From: Paenibacillus sp. FSL R5-0490
GTDB taxonomy: Bacteria; Bacillota; Bacilli; Bacillales; Cytobacillaceae
NCBI RefSeq assembly: GCF_001956215.1
Contig: NZ_MRTQ01000020.1
Coordinates: forward strand, 42,514-106,513
Direction of reading: 5' to 3'
DNA: 64,000 nucleotides
In this document: piece after piece, positions 25,574-33,928 of the stretch
Layout: every line of letters begins with the position of its first letter
Position numbering within the stretch: position 1 is the first letter of the stretch
Notes under the pieces: model-generated
Databases searched by the model: none
The model's input: the letters and a program-made list of their open reading frames with translations, nothing else
What the model was told of the DNA's origin: nothing
Made by a program: the position numbers and the translations under genes

Positions 25574-26347
25574 TTAATCTGCAATGATAATTGCTTCGAG
25601 CTCAGGCTCTTTGGCCACGGAACCTACAGCCGCTAAAGTGTAGGCCTGGTTTGCTTTAAATTGCATTCGGGGGATGGACAGCACTGAATTTGGGGTTCCC
25701 GCTACCCTGGCTTCCAGGTCGACAGTCATTGGAGTTAATGCCATGTATTTGCTTGCCTGCCTGAAAGCGATATTGGGGAAAACAACATCCCTGTTTTTTA
25801 CGGCAATATCAACTGCAGGAGCATCGGGTGACAGGTGGATAAATCTGACTTTTGTTTCGCCGGCAGGCACTTCAGGCTGATCTTCTAATAGGACAAGCTT
25901 TAAGTTTGCTGCATTTCCTGCAGCCGCAATTGTATACACGTTATCTGCAGCGGCAGTGATTTTTCTGCTTAAAAGAGTGGAAACCATGCTGCCAGCCGGA
26001 TATATGTCTATCTGATGCTTGCCGGCAGGCAGTGCAGCATAACCGCTTGCTTCTTTATATGAAAAGTCCTTTAAAATTTGCGTGCCATTTATATAAATAT
26101 CAATTGGACCGGCATCAGGGGAACCATGGAACATCCGTACTCTTGCCTGCTGTTCCTGATGAACTTCTTCAGCAGGCACAGTATTATTATTTGTACGCAT
26201 CATTCGAAAAGCCTGATTGAGGCAATATAAATGTTTATGATAATATGCAATATGCTGTGCTGCATCAATGTATTTAAAATACTGAGCCAAAAGATCATAT
26301 TTTGCCGCTTTTTGTAAGTACCACTGCTGATTTCTCTCAGTAGGCAT
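25574..26347 (-). CDS. Protein with two tandem DUF4397 domains
   Basis: A 257-residue protein. After a Tyr/His-rich helical N-terminus (about residues 1-60), two copies of a beta domain follow, each opening with VR[MF][IF]HxSPDAxxxDI: ARVRMFHGSPDAGPIDIYI and TKVRFIHLSPDAPAVDIAV. Both are DUF4397 repeats, usually found in exported or surface proteins, but no signal peptide is visible here. I use the ATG at 26347 because TTAGGAGGGGG lies just upstream; a longer frame to 26407 has no such site. Function unknown; a spore or envelope structural role is possible but only inferred. Confidence 0.8.
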   Translation of the reverse strand: MPTERNQQWYLQKAAKYDLLAQYFKYIDAAQHIAYYHKHLYCLNQAFRMMRTNNNTVPAEEVHQEQQARVRMFHGSPDAGPIDIYINGTQILKDFSYKEASGYAALPAGKHQIDIYPAGSMVSTLLSRKITAAADNVYTIAAAGNAANLKLVLLEDQPEVPAGETKVRFIHLSPDAPAVDIAVKNRDVVFPNIAFRQASKYMALTPMTVDLEARVAGTPNSVLSIPRMQFKANQAYTLAAVGSVAKEPELEAIIIAD

Positions 26348-26420
26348 AATTCCCCCTCCTAAAATCTGCTTTAATACCATATGCTTCTTCATGGGTGAAT
26401 GCCACAAGAAATAAAAGGAC

Positions 26421-26449
26421 TTTACATCTGGATCAAAATTCCATATAAT
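26421..26449 (+). promoter_or_regulatory. Sigma-A promoter of a short transcription unit
   Basis: TTTACA (26421-26426), a 17-base spacer and TATAAT (26444-26449). It points at the 23-codon ORF 33 bases downstream. Confidence 0.7.
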
Positions 26450-26481
26450 ATAAACAAATAAACGAAAGCGGGTGATGTGCT

Positions 26482-26553
26482 ATGACAAGTGAACTTTACG
26501 CAAATACGTCCATTGTAAATAATTCAGGCACAGCCCAAATGGAATTCGTTTAA
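26482..26553 (+). CDS. 23-residue peptide ORF between promoter and terminator
   Basis: ATG at 26482 opens a 23-codon frame, MTSELYANTSIVNNSGTAQM then EFV. GGGTGAT lies upstream. The peptide is neutral and Asn/Ser/Thr-rich, with no hydrophobic span and no run of one amino acid that would suggest classical amino-acid attenuation. It sits between a good sigma-A promoter and a terminator hairpin that ends 40 bases before the GTPase start. It could be a real small protein, a leader peptide controlling the GTPase, or simply the plus-strand content of a small RNA. I do not recognise it. Confidence 0.4.
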   Translation: MTSELYANTSIVNNSGTAQMEFV

Positions 26554-26599
26554 TCGAGCGGACTAGATTGTTTTTTCTGCTTATTGAACATGCATGATC

Positions 26600-26629
26600 A
26601 AACCATGGGCTGATTGCCTATGGTTTTTT
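26600..26629 (+). terminator. Terminator or attenuator before the RsgA-like gene
   Basis: AAACCAT-GGGC pairs with GCCT-ATGGTTT, with a one-base bulge, followed by T residues. The predicted short transcript runs from about 26456 to 26628. Confidence 0.75.
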
Positions 26630-26669
26630 GTATGTAAAAAAATATTCGATAAGCATGGAGGAACAAACA

Positions 26670-27728
26670 TTGTCAATTAATAAACTTGGATTCGATCCCT
26701 TTTTTAAAGATGCTTTTTCAGCGTATGAAGAAAAAAAATATCAAATGGGCCGGGTGGCTTTAGAGCATAAAAGAATGTATCGTGTATGGACAGATAAGGG
26801 TGAAATGCTCTGTGAAGTATCAGGAAAATTTTCTTTCGATGCATCATCAAGGGAGGATTTTCCTGCTGTAGGTGACTGGGTTGTCATCAAAGAAAGAGCG
26901 GATGAACAGCGGGGGACTATTCATGCTGTCCTTCCAAGAAAAAGCAAATTTTCAAGGAAGGCAGCAGGGGTGAATACGGAAGAACAAATTGTAGCTGCTA
27001 ATGTAGATACCATATTCCTGGTTAATTCACTTAATGAGGATCTAAACTTAAGAAGATTGGAACGTTATTTGCTTTTAACATGGGAAAGCGGTGCTGCTCC
27101 AGTGATTGTTCTTACCAAGGCTGACCTTTGTGAGAATCTGGAGGAAAAGCTTGCTGAGGTGGATACCGTCGCCATGGGTGTTCCTGTTATCTCAATCAGC
27201 GTGATGGAAGAGAAGGGAATAGACCTGCTAAAGCCGTTTTTGGAGCCTGGAAAAACAATCGCACTGCTCGGCTCTTCAGGTGTTGGAAAGTCCACACTGA
27301 CCAATTACCTTCTTGGCGCGGAAAAGCAAAAGGTCCAGGATATTCGAATAAGTGATGACAAAGGAAAGCATACAACTACTCACAGGGAACTCATCCTTCT
27401 TCCTGAAGGCGCCATATTGATTGATACTCCAGGAATGCGGGAGCTTCAGCTGTGGGAAAGTGAAAGCGGTCTTTCAGAAAGCTTCACAGATATTGAACAA
27501 GCCGCTGAAAACTGCAGATTCAGGGACTGTACACATGAAAATGAGCCAGGGTGCGCTGTGCATATGCTAATAGAAGAAGGCAGCATATCAAGGGCGCGTC
27601 TGAACAGCTATAAGAAGCTTCTCAAGGAACTCGCTTATCTGGATAGAAAGCAGGATAAGCGGGCCCAATCTGAAGAACGCAAGCGCTGGAAAAAAATAAG
27701 TGCCGGTGCAAAGAACAAAAGAATATAA
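26670..27728 (+). CDS. rsgA: RsgA-type circularly permuted GTPase (YjeQ/YloQ paralogue)
   Basis: Ribosome small-subunit-dependent GTPases help late 30S assembly. The 352-residue sequence has an N-terminal OB-fold (VGDWVVIKE), then the permuted order G4 (LTKADL), G1 (GSSGVGKST), switch region with KHTTTHRE and G3 (DTPGMRE). A C-terminal zinc knuckle follows (CRFRDC...H...GC). TTG 26670 is chosen because GGAGGAAC lies upstream; the frame upstream crosses the terminator. B. subtilis carries a main rsgA (yloQ) elsewhere, in a kinase/phosphatase neighbourhood that is absent here, so this is probably a second paralogue. Its own terminator follows. Confidence 0.88.
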   Translation: MSINKLGFDPFFKDAFSAYEEKKYQMGRVALEHKRMYRVWTDKGEMLCEVSGKFSFDASSREDFPAVGDWVVIKERADEQRGTIHAVLPRKSKFSRKAAGVNTEEQIVAANVDTIFLVNSLNEDLNLRRLERYLLLTWESGAAPVIVLTKADLCENLEEKLAEVDTVAMGVPVISISVMEEKGIDLLKPFLEPGKTIALLGSSGVGKSTLTNYLLGAEKQKVQDIRISDDKGKHTTTHRELILLPEGAILIDTPGMRELQLWESESGLSESFTDIEQAAENCRFRDCTHENEPGCAVHMLIEEGSISRARLNSYKKLLKELAYLDRKQDKRAQSEERKRWKKISAGAKNKRI

Positions 27729-27735
27729 AGATTCA

Positions 27736-27765
27736 GAAACCTCTTCAGTGAAGAGGTTTCTTTTG
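27736..27765 (+). terminator. Intrinsic terminator of the GTPase gene
   Basis: GAAACCTCTTC and GAAGAGGTTTC form a perfect 11-base-pair stem with a three-base loop, then TTTTG. Confidence 0.92.
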
Positions 27766-27867
27766 CATAAAATGAATCTTTTCATTAATCTTATGTATAT
27801 AGCTTTAAATCATCATTTTAAGGGAAAAAGTAAAAGATAGAAAAGTGCCGGAAAGAGGTGGAGCAGA

Positions 27868-28404
27868 ATGACAGAGAAACAATACGAAAAGGCAAGCTTC
27901 GCAGGAGGCTGCTTTTGGTGCATGGTAAAGCCTTTTGATGAACAGCCTGGAATAAAAGAAGTACTATCCGGATATACCGGAGGGAGTGTAGAAAACCCGA
28001 CTTACCAGCAAGTCTGTTCGGAAACAACTGGCCATTATGAAGCGGTTCAGATCACATTTGATCCTGAAATCTACCCATATGAAAAGCTGCTTGAATTATA
28101 TTGGCAGCAGATTGACCCTACAGATGCAGGCGGCCAGTTCTATGATCGAGGCCAATCCTATCAGACAGCGATTTTTTATCACAATGAAAAACAAAAGCAG
28201 TTAGCAGAAAAATCAAAACAAAAGCTTGAAGAAACTGGTCCATTTACAAAACCGATTGTTACCAGGATTCTGCCTGCTTCAGACTTTTATCCTGCAGAAG
28301 AATATCATCAGCACTATTACAAAAAAAATCCGGAAAGATACAATGCCTATCAAACCGGCTCTGGAAGAAAAGCATTTATTAATAAACATTGGGGTGAAGA
28401 ATAA
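27868..28404 (+). CDS. msrA: Peptide-methionine (S)-S-oxide reductase
   Basis: Repairs the S epimer of methionine sulfoxide. The 178 residues have the active-site GCFWC motif at 14-18 (C15 nucleophile), the GYTGG segment and the C-terminal [24 protein letters not shown] precedes the ATG. It overlaps msrB by one base and is translated with it, as in B. subtilis, giving repair of both epimers. Confidence 0.97.
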   Translation: MTEKQYEKASFAGGCFWCMVKPFDEQPGIKEVLSGYTGGSVENPTYQQVCSETTGHYEAVQITFDPEIYPYEKLLELYWQQIDPTDAGGQFYDRGQSYQTAIFYHNEKQKQLAEKSKQKLEETGPFTKPIVTRILPASDFYPAEEYHQHYYKKNPERYNAYQTGSGRKAFINKHWGEE

Positions 28405-28844
28405 TGGCAAAAGATAGAGAAGATTTAAAGCAGAAACTTGATCCCATGCAATATGAAGTAACTCAGAATAATGGCACAGAGCCGCCTTTCCGCAATGAGT
28501 ATTGGAATGAATTTAAAGATGGGATTTATGTGGATATTGTTTCCGGAAAGCCTCTCTTCAGCTCAAAAGATAAATATGACGCAGGGTGCGGCTGGCCCAG
28601 CTTTACAAAACCCATACAGGATGAAGAAGTTGTTGAAAAAGAAGACCGCAGCCACTTTATGGTCAGAACAGAAGTAAGAAGCAAATCAGCCGATTCCCAT
28701 CTTGGTCATGTTTTTGATGATGGGCCTGGACCTGCGGGCCTCCGTTATTGCATTAATTCTGCTGCACTCAGGTTTATCCCTAAGGAAAAACTCGAGGAAG
28801 AAGGCTACAAAGAATATCTGCATCTATTTAATAATGAAAACTAA
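28404..28844 (+). CDS. msrB: Peptide-methionine (R)-S-oxide reductase
   Basis: Repairs the R epimer of methionine sulfoxide. The 146-residue protein has CGWPSF (C62 as candidate resolving cysteine), [11 protein letters not shown] and the catalytic C116 in [11 protein letters not shown]. The two CXXC zinc-binding pairs of some MsrB enzymes are absent, as in other Bacillus forms. The start overlaps the end of msrA. A short gap leads to the PTS gene. Confidence 0.97.
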   Translation: MAKDREDLKQKLDPMQYEVTQNNGTEPPFRNEYWNEFKDGIYVDIVSGKPLFSSKDKYDAGCGWPSFTKPIQDEEVVEKEDRSHFMVRTEVRSKSADSHLGHVFDDGPGPAGLRYCINSAALRFIPKEKLEEEGYKEYLHLFNNEN

Positions 28845-28862
28845 GAATCGGATGGTGTTTTT

Positions 28863-29360
28863 ATGTTCAAGAAATTATTTGGCAAAAAGGAAACAGTCAA
28901 AACAATTGAAGTTAAGGCTGCTTTGACGGGTACAGCGGTTAATCTGGAAGAGGTGCCTGATCCTGTATTTGCAGAAAAAATGATGGGAGACGGTATTGCA
29001 ATTGAACCTTCAGAAGGGGTGGTTGTTTCCCCGGTAAATGGAGAAATAGTTCAAGTGTTCCCTACCAAGCATGCAATCGGTATTCGTGCTGAGAATGGTG
29101 CCGAGATTTTAATCCATATTGGCCTCGAAACGGTCTCCATGAAAGGGGAAGGATTTGAGACCCATATTTCCGAGGGTTCAAGGGTCAGTGAAGGTGATAA
29201 GCTTGTCACGTTTGATTTAGAGCTGGTTAAAGCAAAGGCAAAGAGCACAGTAACGCCAATGATAATCACTAATGGCGACCAGGTCGCTTCTATCGAGAAA
29301 AGTGCAGCGGGAGCCGTAACGAGAGGAACATCTGCAGTAATGACAGTTACTGCAAAATAA
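28863..29360 (+). CDS. PTS glucose-type EIIA protein (Crr/YpqE-like)
   Basis: A stand-alone EIIA domain of 165 residues that carries phosphate from HPr to a sugar permease. The phospho-accepting histidine is H85 in ILIHIGLETV, with the partner H70 in PTKHAIGIR. Family phrases VVSPVNGEIV and GDKLVTFDLE are present. B. subtilis YpqE is a comparable orphan EIIA. The ATG lies 18 bases after msrB, so it may be co-transcribed, but no sugar permease is nearby, and its sugar is unknown. Confidence 0.92.
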   Translation: MFKKLFGKKETVKTIEVKAALTGTAVNLEEVPDPVFAEKMMGDGIAIEPSEGVVVSPVNGEIVQVFPTKHAIGIRAENGAEILIHIGLETVSMKGEGFETHISEGSRVSEGDKLVTFDLELVKAKAKSTVTPMIITNGDQVASIEKSAAGAVTRGTSAVMTVTAK

Positions 29361-29366
29361 TAGAAA

Positions 29367-29396
29367 AAGCCGCTGAAAATTAAGCGGCTTTTTTTG
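29367..29396 (+). terminator. Intrinsic terminator of the msrA-msrB-EIIA unit
   Basis: AAGCCGCT and AGCGGCTT arms, followed by seven T residues. Confidence 0.9.
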
Positions 29397-29444
29397 AGTC
29401 ATTTTTTACAGTATTTGTTCACAGACCAGCTTCTGTCCATATCT

Positions 29445-30539
29445 TTATTGGTCTGCCCTGGTGAGGATGGAGGAAATTTGAATAACGGCATCGTCAGTAC
29501 TGTTATTCACTGATTTTTCATTGGCCACAATAAATTTAACTAAATGCTGTCCGTCTTCGAGACCGCTGACAATATATTGATATCTTTCTTTAGTCAGCGG
29601 CCACCAGCCGGATAAGGATGTAATATACACATCATCTATAAACACATCCATCTTCCCGCCTTTTTCGCTTCGAATCATATCGACCCCAAGGAAAGGGCCG
29701 CTAAATTGATATTCAAGACTGTCACCCGCCTTGCGGCTCTCCCAAATGCCGTCTTTGTGAATAAATGATCCAGATATGTCTGTCACATGAGGGATGGATG
29801 ATATTTCGATGTCCGCATTTTCATGAATGGGGGCAGAAAGCTCTGCAATTTCTGCATGCCTGCCGGTAAGCTCCCTTATTTTCTTTATCAAGGTATCTGC
29901 ATATATTTCATAGCCATCATCATTTGGATGGACTAAATCCTTTGTCAGTTCCTCTGCAGGTAATCCCGATAGTTCAAAAGGCTTTTTCATATCCACATTT
30001 TTTGCGCCATAATGGCTGGAAATAAAAGAAATCGCCTGAACGAACGCTTCATTATCAAGCGGGTTTTCTGTAATAGTTATGATCTCGGTATCAGGGTAAA
30101 GCTGTTTTGTTTTCCGGATAAGCCCTTCGTAGAAATATGAAAATTGCTTCTCATCCATATATTTGCGGTCATTCTCCCCAAATACAATAAAAGTTAAATC
30201 AATTTTCCCTAAATGTTCGGATTGCTGAAGCTTATATAAACCTTCAAAGGCAGTGGCACCACTTTGGACGATTGAATGCCTTTTGGCTTTAATCCCAAAT
30301 TCACTATGCAGATGCTTCTCAAGCCTTGTAAACCATGCCGATGATTTAGAGGTCGCACCTGACCCTCTGCCAATGCTGTCCCCGATAATCAGGTAATTGA
30401 TATTTTCTTTTGACGATAGCTTTTGATACACGTTAGTTGGATTTGCCCCTTCAACTTTAGATAGGCTATCAAACAAATGATACAAACCATATATAAAAGT
30501 GATGATAAAAAAATATATGCCAATCTTCCTTCTCTTCAT
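29445..30539 (-). CDS. SGNH/GDSL-type hydrolase, membrane-anchored
   Basis: A 364-residue protein with a basic start and one N-terminal membrane span (residues 5-22) and an extracytoplasmic SGNH domain. Block I is IIGDSIGRG (S55), block III VFGEND (the usual Gly-x-Asn-Asp is GEND), and block V is DLVHPNDDGYE with the Asp/His pair. A beta-rich C-terminal part of about 140 residues follows, like a carbohydrate-binding or jelly-roll domain. GGAGGATTC precedes the ATG. Such proteins deacylate wall polymers or exopolysaccharide; the substrate is not shown. It is a distinct type from ypmR in the same window. Confidence 0.85.
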   Translation of the reverse strand: MKRRKIGIYFFIITFIYGLYHLFDSLSKVEGANPTNVYQKLSSKENINYLIIGDSIGRGSGATSKSSAWFTRLEKHLHSEFGIKAKRHSIVQSGATAFEGLYKLQQSEHLGKIDLTFIVFGENDRKYMDEKQFSYFYEGLIRKTKQLYPDTEIITITENPLDNEAFVQAISFISSHYGAKNVDMKKPFELSGLPAEELTKDLVHPNDDGYEIYADTLIKKIRELTGRHAEIAELSAPIHENADIEISSIPHVTDISGSFIHKDGIWESRKAGDSLEYQFSGPFLGVDMIRSEKGGKMDVFIDDVYITSLSGWWPLTKERYQYIVSGLEDGQHLVKFIVANEKSVNNSTDDAVIQISSILTRADQ

Positions 30540-30732
30540 TGGTTTGAATCCTCCGCTTCTTATCTGAATCTCTTACGTTTATCGTACCCTATTAATGGCA
30601 AAGGGGGAAGGTTTTAAAATGGAGTTAGAGCGTTTTTTTATAAAAATGGGCATATGCACATGCGGGTCAAGTTTACCCTACATACATTAATATTGAAAAT
30701 GCCCAAGAAATCTTGTTGAGGAGTGATTATTT

Positions 30733-30897
30733 ATGTATAAAGGTGCAGTTGCCGGTGCTGGCTACGACCAATGTTATCCAGGATATGGCTATCCTGTTGC
30801 TGGTGCCCATTGTGGAGGATATGGCGGTTTTGCATTGATCGTCGTATTGTTCATTCTATTGATTATCATCGGAGCATGCTGCTGCGGAAATTGGTAA
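30733..30897 (+). CDS. yjcZ: YjcZ-family sporulation-associated small membrane protein
   Basis: A 54-residue protein: a Gly/Tyr/Cys-rich N-terminal half (GYDQCYPGYGYPVAG), then the family signature GGFALIVVLFILLIIIG and a terminal CCCGNW. This is the YjcZ pattern of very short hydrophobic proteins found only in spore formers, often in several copies. TTGAGGAGTGATT precedes the ATG. A CATACATTA element about 45 bases upstream resembles a SigK -10, but no convincing -35 was found. It is monocistronic with a terminator. Its molecular function is unknown. Confidence 0.88.
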   Translation: MYKGAVAGAGYDQCYPGYGYPVAGAHCGGYGGFALIVVLFILLIIIGACCCGNW

Positions 30898-30916
30898 TAT
30901 AAATGGATTTTATGAA

Positions 30917-30942
30917 GGCTGCTCGTAATGAGCAGTCTTTTG
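30917..30942 (+). terminator. Intrinsic terminator of yjcZ
   Basis: GCTGCTC and GAGCAGT arms around TAAT, then TCTTTTGTTT. Confidence 0.75.
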
Positions 30943-30992
30943 TTTATTGGGCGGGAACTTATTAACGGAATTTTACATAAAGTAGCTTAAAG

Positions 30993-31028
30993 ACGAACGT
31001 TTTTTAATAATATCATTTAATAGTTCGT
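30993..31028 (+). promoter_or_regulatory. PurBox-like inverted pair (candidate PurR operator)
   Basis: ACGAAC (30993-30998) and GTTCGT (31023-31028) form an inverted repeat with AT-rich flanks; the CGAA and TTCG cores are 26 bases apart. PurR of Bacillus binds paired CGAA-core PurBoxes in this orientation. The right-hand box agrees with the published PurBox consensus at most positions, the left-hand one less well. The pair ends eight bases before a -35 element. Confidence 0.5.
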
Positions 31029-31035
31029 AAAAATA

Positions 31036-31064
31036 TTGACCTTTTTTTCTGTATTTGATATAGT
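31036..31064 (+). promoter_or_regulatory. Sigma-A promoter of the COG2509 flavoprotein gene
   Basis: TTGACC (31036-31041), a 17-base spacer and TATAGT (31059-31064). It follows the PurBox-like pair and lies 50 bases before the start codon. Confidence 0.65.
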
Positions 31065-31114
31065 TACCTTTGGCAGAAGAAATTAACGAATAATGCGTCT
31101 GGGGGAATAGGACG

Positions 31115-32581
31115 ATGAATGCGAATTATGATGTTATTGTTGTCGGTGCTGGACCGGCTGGAATATTTACTTGTTATGAATTAACTCTTAAAATGCCTGA
31201 AGCAAAAATTTTATTAATTGATAAAGGCCATGATATTTATAAAAGAAATTGTCCGATTTTACAGAAAAAGATCTCGAAATGCCCGCCGGCAGCAGGAAGA
31301 AAGGAATTTGCCGGCTGCTTGCCTGCTTGTTCTATCACGAATGGATTTGGCGGAGCAGGGGCTTATTCAGATGGGAAATTCAATATAACGAGTGAGTTTG
31401 GCGGCTGGATGACCGATTATCTCCCTGACTCCCAGGTTGTTGAATTGATAAAATATGTAGACGAAATTAATTTGAAGCATGGCGCGACTGAAAGTATTAC
31501 AGACCCAATGACAGAGGAAGTGAGGGACATCGAGCGCCGCGGATATGCAGCAGGACTTAAACTGCTTCGTGCGCAGGTCAGACATTTGGGCACCGAGCAG
31601 AATCTTGAAATCCTAAAGAGCATTTATGAATATTTACGAGAAAAAATTGATATGTCCTATAAGACAGAGGTTGAAGATCTCATAACAGAGAAAACCCCTG
31701 ATGGCAATCGCATAATGGGAGTTAAGCTTAAGTCCGGAAATGAAGTTTATGCTGATAAGGTAGTTGCAGCACCAGGGAGAGATGGATCAGTTTGGCTGGC
31801 AAACCTCCTGAAGTCACGCCGCTTGAAGATGATCAATAATCAGGTAGATATTGGCGTGCGGGTTGAAACTTCGGATATTGTCATGGAAGAGATCAATAAA
31901 CATCTTTACGAAGGAAAGTTCACATTTAATACATCCGTCGGTACAAGAGTGCGGACATTCTGCAGCAATCCTTCCGGCCATGTTGTAGTGGAAAACCACT
32001 CAGGAATCATGCTTGCGAATGGCCATGCTTACAAAGACCCTAAGCTGGGAAGCCCGAATACGAACTTTGCGCTGCTGGTATCCCATACATTCTCGGAACC
32101 GTTTGATAAGCCAAATGAATATGCGCATGAAATTTCAAGGCTTGCCAACAGCCTTTCAAACGGGGGAATCATTGTCCAAAAGTATGGAGATATATTAAAA
32201 GGGAGAAGGTCTACTGAGAAAAGGATTAAAGAAGGCTTCCTTGAGCCAACCTTAAAGGAAGCGGTCCCAGGAGACTTAGGCCTTGTGCTGCCATATAATA
32301 CAATGAAAAGCCTGATTGAAATGACAGAGGCTTTAAACCATGTATCTCCCGGACTTGCATCAGAACACACCCTATTCTATGGAGTGGAGGCGAAATTCTA
32401 CTCTGCACGTCCAAGATTGAATGACCGTTTCGAAACGGAAATCAGCGGACTTTATGTCGGCGGGGATGGTGCAGGCATTACCAGAGGACTTGCACAGGCG
32501 GGTGCCTGCGGTGTCTGGATTGCAAGGGATATTATCGAAAAGACAAGTAATGCACCAAGAAAAGAACCTGCATTAGTATAA
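31115..32581 (+). CDS. FAD-dependent oxidoreductase of the COG2509 type
   Basis: A 488-residue flavoprotein. The N-terminal dinucleotide-binding motif VVGAGPAGIF lies at about residues 9-18. A Cys-rich segment (CPILQKKISKCPPAAG and GCLPACSITNGFGG) follows at about 47-80, and the C-terminal FAD-closing motif YVGGDGAGITRGLAQA at about 450-465. The family is widespread but unassigned biochemically. GGGGGAATAGGA precedes the ATG. It is monocistronic with its own promoter and terminator. If the PurR-like site is real, it would tie this flavoprotein to purine status. Confidence 0.85.
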   Translation: MNANYDVIVVGAGPAGIFTCYELTLKMPEAKILLIDKGHDIYKRNCPILQKKISKCPPAAGRKEFAGCLPACSITNGFGGAGAYSDGKFNITSEFGGWMTDYLPDSQVVELIKYVDEINLKHGATESITDPMTEEVRDIERRGYAAGLKLLRAQVRHLGTEQNLEILKSIYEYLREKIDMSYKTEVEDLITEKTPDGNRIMGVKLKSGNEVYADKVVAAPGRDGSVWLANLLKSRRLKMINNQVDIGVRVETSDIVMEEINKHLYEGKFTFNTSVGTRVRTFCSNPSGHVVVENHSGIMLANGHAYKDPKLGSPNTNFALLVSHTFSEPFDKPNEYAHEISRLANSLSNGGIIVQKYGDILKGRRSTEKRIKEGFLEPTLKEAVPGDLGLVLPYNTMKSLIEMTEALNHVSPGLASEHTLFYGVEAKFYSARPRLNDRFETEISGLYVGGDGAGITRGLAQAGACGVWIARDIIEKTSNAPRKEPALV

Positions 32582-32586
32582 GAACA

Positions 32587-32618
32587 GAAGGCCGTGCTGA
32601 AAAGCAGGCCTTTTTTTA
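32587..32618 (+). terminator. Intrinsic terminator
   Basis: AAGGCC and GGCCTT arms with an inner TGCT/AGCA pairing, then seven T residues. Confidence 0.85.
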
Positions 32619-32704
32619 TATAAAAAACAGTTATTTCCTAACGACCCCGTATTTGATAAAATGTAAAACAATCTAAGTCTGAAAGTGAAAAAGGAGAGGA
32701 CACA

Positions 32705-33682
32705 ATGCTTGCAGAGCGATTAAAGCCCGGCGATGAGATCCGGGTCATTGCACCGTCCAGAAGTATGGCTATCATAAAAGGCGAACAATTGCGAATTGCC
32801 CAAGAGCGGCTGAATCGGCTGGGATTCACAGTGACATACGGCAAAAATGCAGAAGAGCATGATGAGTTTTTCAGTACTTCTATAGAAGAAAGAATTGAAG
32901 ATTTCCATGATGCTTTTACTGATCCTAATGTAAAGGGAATCCTGACGGTGATCGGCGGCTATAACGCCAACCAGCTTTTAAATTACATAGACTTCGGGAT
33001 AATAAAAAACAATCCAAAAATATTTTGCGGATTTAGTGATATCACAGCACTGCAGGGTGCCATTTATAAAAAAACAGGTTTGATCACCTATTCTGGCCCG
33101 CATTTTTCAAGCTTCGGTGTAAAGCATGGGTTTGAGTACACATTGGAATCTTTTATTAACGCAGTAACAAACGATGCCCCATATGAGATTACAGCATCAT
33201 CACAATGGAGTGATGATCCATGGTATCTCGATCAGGAAGACAGGCATTTCATCAAAAATAATGGGTATACGGTAATCCAGGAAGGGATTGCAGAAGGCGT
33301 ATTAATTGGAGGGAATTTATGCACGCTTAATTTGCTGCAGGGAACAGAGTTCATGCCATCTTTAAAGGATTCAATCTTATTTATTGAAGATGATGAGGAA
33401 TCACATGCTCTCACCTTTGATCGGAATCTTCAATCACTTCTGCACCTGCCTGATGCCTGTGACATCAAAGGAATCCTCATTGGAAGATTTCAGAAAAATT
33501 CTCAAGTGACAGATGAAGCACTGAAGAAAATTATTGTATCCAAAAAAGAACTTCGAGACATCCCTGTAATCGCAAATGTGAACTTCGGCCATGTACAGCC
33601 CTATGCCACTATCCCAATTGGAGGGAAAGCAGTTATAAAAGCACAAGGTTTTGAAAGTGAAATTTGGATTGAACAGAATTAG
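32705..33682 (+). CDS. S66-family LD-carboxypeptidase/MccF-like serine peptidase
   Basis: A 325-residue S66 peptidase. The nucleophile serine is S111 in CGFSDITALQ, and the catalytic Glu/His regions are IGGNLCTLNLLQGTEF and NFGHVQPYATIPIG. Family members either trim L,D-bonds of muropeptides (LdcA) or inactivate microcin C7-like peptides (MccF). The loop preceding the nucleophile cannot separate the two. AAAAAGGAGAGGACAC precedes the ATG. It is monocistronic. No microcin genes are in the window, so murein recycling is somewhat more likely. Confidence 0.9.
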   Translation: MLAERLKPGDEIRVIAPSRSMAIIKGEQLRIAQERLNRLGFTVTYGKNAEEHDEFFSTSIEERIEDFHDAFTDPNVKGILTVIGGYNANQLLNYIDFGIIKNNPKIFCGFSDITALQGAIYKKTGLITYSGPHFSSFGVKHGFEYTLESFINAVTNDAPYEITASSQWSDDPWYLDQEDRHFIKNNGYTVIQEGIAEGVLIGGNLCTLNLLQGTEFMPSLKDSILFIEDDEESHALTFDRNLQSLLHLPDACDIKGILIGRFQKNSQVTDEALKKIIVSKKELRDIPVIANVNFGHVQPYATIPIGGKAVIKAQGFESEIWIEQN

Positions 33683-33695
33683 GAAAATGAATTTT

Positions 33696-33728
33696 CAGCA
33701 GCCGCTATCCAGCGGCTGTTTTTTTTTG
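33696..33728 (+). terminator. Intrinsic terminator of the S66 gene
   Basis: CAGCCGCT and AGCGGCTG pair perfectly around ATCC, followed by nine T residues. Confidence 0.93.
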
Positions 33729-33928
33729 CAGCGAAAAAATAGATCACTCTGCAAAATTCTTTTATGAAAGATTTCTTAAGTGACTTCATACAATTTACTA
33801 TATTGCCAAATGGTAGAGAGTATTTGGCTTGTAGAATTGAAGATTTGCTGTGAAAGCTCATGAAGCCATCGGCGGATATTGATTAGCCGCAGGCAAATTT
33901 CGCAATTATAGTTGGAGGGAGTACGCTG

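Noticed and set aside
30619..30690. 23-codon ORF (MELERFFIKMGICTCGSSLPY...) upstream of yjcZ
   Set aside because: It has AAGGGGGAAGG upstream but no hydrophobic or conserved character, and it overlaps the probable promoter region of yjcZ.
32029..32370. Long antisense frames inside genes (for example opposite the COG2509 flavoprotein and folA)
   Set aside because: They mirror the codon pattern of the real gene on the other strand and lack ribosome sites.
33781..33870. Sigma-54 promoter before yodT
   Set aside because: Several GG dinucleotides were checked; none has a proper GC ten bases on within a TTGC-like element.
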